Part shown: piece by piece, positions 14,609-20,928 of the stretch
How the letters are laid out: each line of letters starts with the position of its first letter
Position numbering within the stretch: position 1 is the stretch's first letter
Assembly (NCBI GenBank): GCA_016303035.1
Contig: JAEDML010000003.1
Span: 1 to 20,928, forward strand
From: Clostridiaceae bacterium
GTDB lineage: Bacteria; Bacillota; Clostridia; Oscillospirales; Acutalibacteraceae
Reading direction: 5' to 3'
DNA: 20,928 nucleotides
The notes under the pieces: generated by a model
Told to the model about the DNA's origin: nothing
Database searches by the model: none
What the model saw: the letters and a program-made list of their open reading frames with translations, nothing else
Program-made: the position numbers and the translations under genes

Positions 14609-15597
14609 GGGTTGTAATTGACGCTTTCGGCGGCGACAATGCGCCGCTTGAAATTATTAAGGGTGCGGCTTTGGCTTCAAGAGAGCTTAATGTTGATATT
14701 ACTCTTACCGGAGATGAAAATGTAATTAAAAAATGCATTTCGGATAACGCGATAAGCTTTAGCGGCGAGCTTAGGATTGTGCACACCGAGGATGTTATAT
14801 CAATGCACGACGAGCCGACCTCGCTTATCAAGGAGCACAAAAACAGCTCAATGGCGTTGGCCTTTAAGGAGCTTGCCGAGGGGCGTGCGGACGCTTTTGT
14901 ATCGGCAGGGTCAACCGGTGCCGTCGTCGTGGGCGGAACCCTTATCGTAAAGCGTATAAAGGGCGTTAAAAGACCCGCGCTCGGCGGTATAATACCGTCG
15001 CCCGACGGTTCTTATATGCTTATGGATATGGGCGCAAACGCCGAATGCCGTCCCGAAATGCTCTGCCAGTTCGGTATAATGGCAAGCATATATCTTGAAA
15101 GGGTAGAGGGCAGACCCAATCCCACCGTAGGTCTTTTAAATATCGGCACCGAGGACAGTAAGGGCGGAGAGCTGCAAAAGCAGGCGTATGCTCTGCTTCA
15201 AAGCGCGCCGATAAATTTTGTCGGCAACATAGAATCGCGCGAAATGCCTAAAGGTGTGTGCGACGCGGTAATTACCGACGGCTTTACCGGAAACATAGCG
15301 CTTAAGCTTATCGAGGGTACAACCGTTACAATGTTCGGACTTATAAAACGGGCGATGTATAAAACTAAGCTTAATAAATTAGCCGCGCTTATTCTTAAAA
15401 AAGATTTTTACGCAATAAAGCGTATAATGGACAGCACGGAGGTCGGCGGCGCGCCGCTTCTCGGAGTTTCAAAGCCGGTTATTAAGGCGCACGGAAATTC
15501 CAACGCAAAGGCAATTTTCAGCGCCGTAAGACAGGCCGTAAAATTTGCCGAGACAGGCGTTACAGAAACGCTTAGCGAATACATAGCAAAACAGTAG
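14605..15597 (+). CDS. plsX: Phosphate acyltransferase PlsX
   Basis: PlsX converts acyl-ACP to acyl-phosphate, which PlsY then uses to start phospholipid synthesis at the membrane. The 330-residue protein matches the family throughout: VIDAFGGDNAP at the start (normally DAMGGD; here DAFGGD), SAGSTGAVVVGG, MDMGANAECRPEML, NIGTEDSKG and DGFTGNIALKL. AAAGGAG at 14591-14597 lies seven bases before the ATG. In many Firmicutes plsX is followed by fabD, fabG and acpP before rnc; here rnc follows after 18 bases, so the fatty-acid genes and ACP are encoded elsewhere. Confidence 0.97.
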   Translation: MRVVIDAFGGDNAPLEIIKGAALASRELNVDITLTGDENVIKKCISDNAISFSGELRIVHTEDVISMHDEPTSLIKEHKNSSMALAFKELAEGRADAFVSAGSTGAVVVGGTLIVKRIKGVKRPALGGIIPSPDGSYMLMDMGANAECRPEMLCQFGIMASIYLERVEGRPNPTVGLLNIGTEDSKGGELQKQAYALLQSAPINFVGNIESREMPKGVCDAVITDGFTGNIALKLIEGTTVTMFGLIKRAMYKTKLNKLAALILKKDFYAIKRIMDSTEVGGAPLLGVSKPVIKAHGNSNAKAIFSAVRQAVKFAETGVTETLSEYIAKQ

Positions 15598-15615
15598 GAA
15601 CAGAGGAAAAGAATA

Positions 15616-16296
15616 ATGGATTCTTTGGAGACAAAGCTTGGCTACAAATTTAAAAATATAAATTATCTAAAAAACGCGCTTACCCATTCTTCCTATGCAA
15701 ACGAGGTGCGTTCGGGCTTCTCATCAAACGAAAGGCTTGAATTTTTGGGGGATTCGGTTCTGTCGGTAATTGTTTCCGATTATATTTACAAGCAGTTTCC
15801 GTCTATGCCGGAGGGTGAGCTTTCCAGACTTCGCGCAACCCTTGTATGTGAAAAATCACTTTGCGGTTTTTCGCGTGAGCTTGAGCTCGGCAAATATCTT
15901 ATGCTCGGCAAGGGCGAGGATCATAACGGCGGCAGAGAGCGCGATTCAATACTTGCAGACGCTTTTGAAGCGGTGCTTGCCGCAATGTATCTTGACGGCG
16001 GTATGGAGGTTGCGCGCAAGCATGTGATGAGGTTTGTACTTCGCGAAATAAATAACGAATACGAGGATGTTTTTAAGGATTATAAAACCGTTTTGCAGGA
16101 GATTATACAGAGAAATCCCGAGGAATCGGTTACCTATATCGTAACCGATGAAAACGGACCCGACCACAATAAGCAGTTTACGGTTGAGGTACATCTTAAC
16201 TCAAATGTAATCGGCAGGGGAACGGGGCACAGTAAAAAACAGGCGGAGCAGATGGCGGCAAAGCAGGCGCTTGAGCTTATGGGTAAGTCTGTATGA
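15616..16296 (+). CDS. rnc: Ribonuclease III
   Basis: RNase III cuts double-stranded RNA in rRNA maturation and mRNA control. The 226-residue product has an endonuclease domain with the signature NERLEFLGDSVLS (E42 and D46 among the metal ligands) and the second acidic pair D115 and E118 (ADAFEAV), then a double-stranded RNA-binding domain (about 154-224) ending SKKQAEQMAAKQALELM. AGAGG at 15602-15606 is nine bases before the ATG. The stop overlaps the next start as ATGA. Its neighbourhood with smc is conserved in Firmicutes. Confidence 0.97.
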   Translation: MDSLETKLGYKFKNINYLKNALTHSSYANEVRSGFSSNERLEFLGDSVLSVIVSDYIYKQFPSMPEGELSRLRATLVCEKSLCGFSRELELGKYLMLGKGEDHNGGRERDSILADAFEAVLAAMYLDGGMEVARKHVMRFVLREINNEYEDVFKDYKTVLQEIIQRNPEESVTYIVTDENGPDHNKQFTVEVHLNSNVIGRGTGHSKKQAEQMAAKQALELMGKSV

Positions 16297-17288
16297 AGCA
16301 CCGACATTCCAATATATCAATCTTTGTTCCGCACATAGGCTGTCCCAATATGTGCAGCTTTTGCAATCAGCGGTATATTACCGGCACCTGCAAGGCGCCC
16401 CACGGCTCGGATGTTGAAGCGGCGGTAAAAACCGCTGTAAAATCGGGAAAATGCAGTCCCCAAAATACCGAAATTGCCTTTTTCGGCGGCAGCTTTACCG
16501 CAATTAACCGCACATATATGGTAGAGCTTTTAAAAACCGCGGCGGCCTTTGTTGAAGACGGCATAGTTTCGGGCATAAGAATTTCCACCCGTCCCGACGC
16601 GATAGATAAAGAAATATTAGGTATTCTTAAAAAATATCATGTTACCTCGATTGAGCTGGGTGCCCAGAGTATGGACGACAGGGTGCTTAAAATGAACAAC
16701 CGCGGCCATACCGCAGAGGATGTTGTAAACGCCTCACGCCTTATAAAGGAGGAGGGGTTCAGTCTCGGTCTTCAAATGATGACGGGACTTTACGGCGACA
16801 GTGATGAGCAGGCCGTTAAAACGGCAGAAAAAATTATAGCCGTAAAACCCGATACCGTAAGAATTTATCCTACAATAGTTTTAAAGGGAACCGACCTTGC
16901 GGCGCTTTACGCCGACGGAATCTACCGTCCGCAGACGCTGGATAAGGCGGTAAGGCTTGCTTCAGGTCTTTACTGTATGTTTGAAAACGCGGGAGTAAGG
17001 GTAATACGCTTGGGGCTTCACTCAATAGAAAAGGACGCGTATATAGCAGGTCCGTGGCACCCTGCATTCAGCGAGCTTTGCCAGTCGCAGATAATGCTTA
17101 ACCGACTGCTTGCAGGTATTCACGATAAAGGTAAATATACAGTTTTTGTATCGCCCTCATCGGTATCTAAAATGATAGGGCAGTCGCGCAAAAATATAAT
17201 CTTTTTAAAAACCAGGGGCTATGACTGCATTGTACAGCCCGACGACAGTATAAAAGGTCTTGATTTAAAGGTAAGAAAGGAAGTGTAG
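16293..17288 (+). CDS. Radical SAM protein, Elp3-like, without acetyltransferase domain
   Basis: The 331-residue product has the 4Fe-4S-binding CX3CX2C motif at C17, C21 and C24 (GCPNMCSFCNQ), followed by EIAFFGGSFTAI (SAM-binding GGE/GGS-type strand) and LGAQSMDDRVL, which resemble the Elp3/YhcC radical SAM group. The C-terminal half has no recognisable GNAT acetyltransferase motif, so tRNA-modifying Elp3 activity is not implied; the substrate is unknown. Elp3-like radical SAM genes placed between rnc and smc occur in Clostridia, to my knowledge. It overlaps rnc by four bases (ATGA), and smc starts seven bases downstream, so all three are likely co-translated. An RNA substrate is an attractive but untested inference from the neighbours. 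Confidence 0.9.
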   Translation: MKHRHSNISIFVPHIGCPNMCSFCNQRYITGTCKAPHGSDVEAAVKTAVKSGKCSPQNTEIAFFGGSFTAINRTYMVELLKTAAAFVEDGIVSGIRISTRPDAIDKEILGILKKYHVTSIELGAQSMDDRVLKMNNRGHTAEDVVNASRLIKEEGFSLGLQMMTGLYGDSDEQAVKTAEKIIAVKPDTVRIYPTIVLKGTDLAALYADGIYRPQTLDKAVRLASGLYCMFENAGVRVIRLGLHSIEKDAYIAGPWHPAFSELCQSQIMLNRLLAGIHDKGKYTVFVSPSSVSKMIGQSRKNIIFLKTRGYDCIVQPDDSIKGLDLKVRKEV

Positions 17289-17294
17289 CAGAGG

Positions 17295-20200
17295 GTGCTT
17301 TTAAGCTCGATACAGGTTCAGGGATTTAAATCCTTTGCGGATAAAACCGTACTTAAATTCGGCAGCGGAATTACCGCCGTGGTAGGTCCTAACGGCAGCG
17401 GAAAGAGTAATATATCGGACGCGGTGCGCTGGGTTCTCGGCGAGCAGTCTACTAAAAGCCTGCGCGGTCAGTCTATGGAGGATGTTATTTTCAGCGGTAC
17501 CGAATCACGCCGCCCGCACGGCTACTGCGAGGTTACGCTAAACATAAACAATACCGACCGTTCGCTTAATTTTGATAACGATTTTGTATCAATAACACGC
17601 CGTTACTACCGTTCTCACGAAAGCGAATACCTTATAAATAATGTGGCCGTCCGCTTAAAGGATGTAAACGAGCTGTTTATGGATACCGGTCTTGGCAGAG
17701 ACGGTTATTCTATGATAGGTCAGGGTAAAATTGATAATATCATCAGCTCAAAATCGGGCGAGCGCCGCGATATTTTCGAGGAAGCCGCGGGAATTTCAAA
17801 ATACCGCTACCGCAAAATCGAAGCGGAACGCCGCTTAAGGGACGCCGAGGAAAATCTCGTTCGGCTTAAGGATATTGCGTCGGAGCTTGAAGCGAGAGTG
17901 GGCCCTCTTGAAGAGCAAAGCAAAAAGGCTGAAAGATTTTTGGAGCTTGCCGAAAGCAAAAAGGAGCTTGAAATAGGCCTTTGGCTTTATACCCTTAACA
18001 ATTCTAAGGACGCCCTGCGCGCGCAGGAAAGCAAAATTGCCGCCGCGCAGTTAAGATATAAGGAAATTGAGGAGTCGCTTACTGACTTTGACAAAAAGGC
18101 TGAGCAAAACACTGCCGACTTTGCAAAATACACCTCGGATATCGAGGGCGAACGCCGCAAAATATCTTCGACAAACGAGGAAATTATTCGCATAAACAGT
18201 GAAATCAGCGTAATAAATAACGATATACAGCACAACAATGAATCGGTAAGCCGCTTAAAGGGCGAAACAGAACAGCTCAACAGGTCGGATTCCGCCGCCC
18301 GTGCCGAGATTGCCGAAAAACGCGCCGAAGCGGAGAAAATGGCCGCTGTAAAGAGCGAACTTGAAGAAAAGCTCGACGCGCTTGAAAATGAGCTTGCATC
18401 ATTACTTACCGACAGCGAAAGCATTTCAAGAAAAATCGAGGAGCTTGCGCGCAGCCTTAATACGGTATCGGCAGAAATTGCAGACAAGCGCGTGGAAATG
18501 GTCACCGCCGACACAGGCGCTAAGGAAATTTCCGAGCGCGCCGCCGTAATAGATTCTCTTCTTATAAAACGCAGGGAGGAGCTTAATTCCTTATGCGGTG
18601 AGTTTGATGAAACCAACGGTATTTTAAGCGAGCTTGAGGAAAATATAATCTCCTGCAAAAACGCCGTTGACGGTTATAAAATGCGGCTTGAATCGCGCGA
18701 AAATTCAGCGCGGGAGCTTAAAGCTAAGTGTGACGCCGTAAATATTGATATTGAGGCAAAGCGCCGCCGCGTTCAGATTTTAAAAGAGCTTGAGAATAAT
18801 ATGGAGGGCTTTAATAACTCGGTAAAGGCGGTTATGAACGAAGCCGAAAGGGGTATCTTACGCGGAGTGCACGGCCCCGTTTCAAAGCTGATTACGGTGG
18901 AAAAGGCTTACAGCGTAGCGATTGAGACCGCGCTCGGCAACGCTATTCAGAATATAGTTGTGGAAACCGAGGCCGACGCTAAGCGTGCAATCGGCTTTCT
19001 TAAAAGCGCAAATTCGGGGCGCGCGACCTTCCTGCCGATTACATCAATAAAAGCGCGCGAATTTAAGGAGAGCGGCTTTAAGGATATGTACGGCTATGTC
19101 GGCATAGCGGCGGAGCTTGTAAAAACCGATAAAAAGTACGATGAAATAATACGCTACCTTTTAGGCGGAGCGGTAGTCGCGGAGGATATAGACAGCGCGG
19201 TAAATATCGCAAAAAAATATAACTACCGCGTTAAGGTTGTATCGCTTGACGGTCAGGTTATAAATCCCGGCGGTTCGCTTACGGGAGGCTCGCTTGTAAA
19301 GCACGCGGGACTTTTAAGCCGCGGCGCCGACATAGAACGCTTTGAAGCCGAGATAAATAAGCTGTCCGAAGAAAAGGAAAAATTATTAAAGGACTGCGCC
19401 GCCGCTACAGAGGAGCTTAATAAGGCGCAGGCGGATATTACCGCGGCTCAGGCCGAGCTTACAACCGCTAACGAGGATAAAATCCGTATTTTGGGCGAGC
19501 TTCGCCGTATAGGTGAATTAAAAACCAATACCGAAAACGAGCTTAATACGCTTGAGGAGGAAAAGCAAAACGGCTCGCAGAAGCTTGAAAATCTTAAAAA
19601 AATCTCGGCGGACGCCGCAAGGGCGATAGCCGAAATGGAGTCGTCAAAGTCTTCGGTTCAGTCCGAAATCGACCGTATGAGCGGCGGACGGGACGATATT
19701 TCAGGCAAGAGAGACAGTCTTTCGGATGAAATAACCGCAGTAAAGCTTAAAATTATCGAAACCGATAAGGATACGGCGGCGCTGGAATTTGCTGCCGATA
19801 ACCTTGAAAATATGATAAGCGGCAGATCTGCTCGCCTTTCGGAGATAAATTCCGAAATTGCCGCGCTTGTGTTTAAGAATGAAAAGCTTAACGGCGATAT
19901 CGACAACTGCAACGATGAAATAGACTCCTTAAAGGAAGAAATTTCAAAAAGCGAAAAGCTTATCGAAGAATATATTGAAAAGCGCAACGAAACCGAAAAG
20001 CTCGGTATCGAGCTCCGCGCAGGGGAACGCGAGCGCACCTCGGAGCGTGAGAAAATCGGCGGTGAGCTTGCCCGTCTTTGCGAGCGCAAGGATGTTATGG
20101 AAAAGGAATACGACGATGTTATACGCCGGCTTTACGATGAGTATCAGCTTACAAGAAGCGAGGCCGAGGCGGTAGGCATTGAAATCGAAAAGCCATCCGA

Positions 20201-20873
20201 AGCTAAGAGCCGCCTTGCGGAAATCAAGTCCAAAATACGCTCCCTCGGCAATGTAAATGTTTCGGCAATTGAGGAGTACAAGGAAGTAAGCGAGCGCTAC
20301 AGCTTTATGTCGGGACAGATAAACGATATCGAAAATTCCCGCGCAGAGCTTCACAAGCTTATCAATCAGCTTACAAAGCAGATGCAGGAAATGTTCACCG
20401 AGGGGTTTGCAAAGATAAGCGAAAACTTCTCAAAAACCTTCCGCGATCTTTTCGGCGGCGGAAGTGCATCGCTTTCCTTAAGCGATCCCGAAAATGTGCT
20501 TGAAAGCGGTATTGATATCAATGTAAAGCTACCCGGAAAAACCGTTCCGAGTATCGACGGTCTTTCGGGCGGAGAAAAGGCGCTTATCGCCCTTTCAATC
20601 TACTTTGCGATTATGCGCGTAAACGCGCCGCCGTTTTGCTTCCTTGACGAGGTGGATACGGCTCTTGATGATATAAATGTCGAACGCTTTGCCGACTATA
20701 TGAAGCGCGCGGATTTTGCGACACAGTTTATCTGCGTTACCCACCGCCGCGGCACAATGGAGGCGGCAGATATGCTTTACGGCGTAACAATGCAGGAAAA
20801 GGGCGTTACCAAGCTTTTGGAGCTTAATGTTTCGGAGCTTGAGAAAAAACTGCTCGGCGAAAAGGGAGCGTAA
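17295..20873 (+). CDS. smc: Chromosome segregation/condensin ATPase SMC
   Basis: SMC, with ScpA and ScpB, forms the loop-extruding bacterial condensin. The 1192-residue product has an ABC head half with Walker A GPNGSGKS at 31-38, a long heptad-rich coiled coil (about 165-505), a hinge (about 520-670, with GVHGPVSKLI and GGSLTGGSL), a returning coil (about 680-1010) and the second head half with signature LSGGEKALIALS from 1090 and Walker B FLDEVD (D1118-E1119). The start is GTG 17295 (LLSSIQVQGFKSF matches family N-termini), with AAAGGAAG at 17276-17283, 11 bases upstream. No scpA or scpB is in the window. A hairpin follows the stop. Confidence 0.98.
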   Translation: MLLSSIQVQGFKSFADKTVLKFGSGITAVVGPNGSGKSNISDAVRWVLGEQSTKSLRGQSMEDVIFSGTESRRPHGYCEVTLNINNTDRSLNFDNDFVSITRRYYRSHESEYLINNVAVRLKDVNELFMDTGLGRDGYSMIGQGKIDNIISSKSGERRDIFEEAAGISKYRYRKIEAERRLRDAEENLVRLKDIASELEARVGPLEEQSKKAERFLELAESKKELEIGLWLYTLNNSKDALRAQESKIAAAQLRYKEIEESLTDFDKKAEQNTADFAKYTSDIEGERRKISSTNEEIIRINSEISVINNDIQHNNESVSRLKGETEQLNRSDSAARAEIAEKRAEAEKMAAVKSELEEKLDALENELASLLTDSESISRKIEELARSLNTVSAEIADKRVEMVTADTGAKEISERAAVIDSLLIKRREELNSLCGEFDETNGILSELEENIISCKNAVDGYKMRLESRENSARELKAKCDAVNIDIEAKRRRVQILKELENNMEGFNNSVKAVMNEAERGILRGVHGPVSKLITVEKAYSVAIETALGNAIQNIVVETEADAKRAIGFLKSANSGRATFLPITSIKAREFKESGFKDMYGYVGIAAELVKTDKKYDEIIRYLLGGAVVAEDIDSAVNIAKKYNYRVKVVSLDGQVINPGGSLTGGSLVKHAGLLSRGADIERFEAEINKLSEEKEKLLKDCAAATEELNKAQADITAAQAELTTANEDKIRILGELRRIGELKTNTENELNTLEEEKQNGSQKLENLKKISADAARAIAEMESSKSSVQSEIDRMSGGRDDISGKRDSLSDEITAVKLKIIETDKDTAALEFAADNLENMISGRSARLSEINSEIAALVFKNEKLNGDIDNCNDEIDSLKEEISKSEKLIEEYIEKRNETEKLGIELRAGERERTSEREKIGGELARLCERKDVMEKEYDDVIRRLYDEYQLTRSEAEAVGIEIEKPSEAKSRLAEIKSKIRSLGNVNVSAIEEYKEVSERYSFMSGQINDIENSRAELHKLINQLTKQMQEMFTEGFAKISENFSKTFRDLFGGGSASLSLSDPENVLESGIDINVKLPGKTVPSIDGLSGGEKALIALSIYFAIMRVNAPPFCFLDEVDTALDDINVERFADYMKRADFATQFICVTHRRGTMEAADMLYGVTMQEKGVTKLLELNVSELEKKLLGEKGA

Positions 20874-20876
20874 TTT

Positions 20877-20903
20877 GAGAGTGTCGAAAAAATCGACACT
20901 CTC
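20877..20903 (+). terminator. Hairpin after smc, possible weak terminator
   Basis: GAGAGTGTCGA (20877-20887) and TCGACACTCTC (20893-20903) form a perfect 11-bp stem with an AAAAA loop, three bases after the smc stop. The following sequence, TTGGACG, lacks a U-tract. It may be an inefficient terminator, a transcript-stabilising stem or an RNase III target. Confidence 0.5.
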
Positions 20904-20928
20904 TTGGACGGGGATGCCGTTCGCAAAA

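Noticed and set aside
17987..18658. Long minus-strand open frame (223 codons)
   Set aside because: Antisense shadow of the smc coiled coil; serine-rich composition is the mirror of Glu/Lys/Ala-rich codons, and there is no ribosome site.
20914..20928. Possible start of a next gene (ATG CCG TTC GCA AAA)
   Set aside because: Only five codons are visible and the purine-rich GGACGGGG touches the ATG without spacing, so neither the gene nor its identity can be supported.

Overview
This 20.9 kb window looks like chromosomal core DNA from an anaerobic, low-to-moderate GC Firmicute of class Clostridia, plausibly a gut Oscillospirales/Ruminococcaceae-type lineage. That placement is an inference from gene content and order: cdaA-cdaR, infC-rpmI-rplT, dprA-topA-trmFO, plsX-rnc-smc, a Rex-type operator in front of fprA, and SD-led starts. 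I see no mobile element, CRISPR array, tRNA, rRNA or phage gene.

Layout. The left edge carries the 5' part of one minus-strand gene, an FprA-type flavodiiron protein. It diverges from the rest across an AT-rich intergenic region (1074-1264) with two face-away promoters and a near-perfect Rex operator on the fprA -35. All other genes are on the plus strand. Block A (1265-7845) is cdaA, cdaR, an unrecognised small membrane-anchored protein whose start lies in a strong RNA hairpin, recD2, comF and an unusual MreB-family gene. Block B (7846-9240) is the infC-rpmI-rplT translation operon, with its own promoter, a long structured leader with an attenuator-like hairpin, a non-canonical infC start codon and a terminator. 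Block C (9273-20873) is a tightly packed run: TrmH-family methyltransferase, dprA, topA, trmFO, plsX, rnc, a radical SAM protein and smc. Several junctions have TAATG or ATGA stop/start overlaps.

Functions. Block A couples c-di-AMP synthesis (CdaA with its extracytoplasmic regulator CdaR) to DNA-end processing (RecD2), a ComF-type phosphoribosyltransferase-fold protein and a cytoskeletal ATPase homologue. Block B makes IF3, L35 and L20, with the leader signals expected for autoregulation. Block C covers RNA modification and processing (TrmH family, TrmFO, RNase III, a radical SAM protein), DNA topology and chromosome organisation (TopA, SMC), ssDNA handling (DprA) and phospholipid initiation (PlsX).

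The best candidates for something undescribed are: (1) the 16-bp hairpin that sequesters both SD and AUG of the unknown gene between cdaR and recD2, possibly with its own extended -10 promoter; (2) the Rex-like operator overlapping the fprA promoter; (3) an MreB homologue with serine where the proposed catalytic glutamate should be. I found no multi-gene novel defence or biosynthetic system; most of the window is conserved housekeeping.
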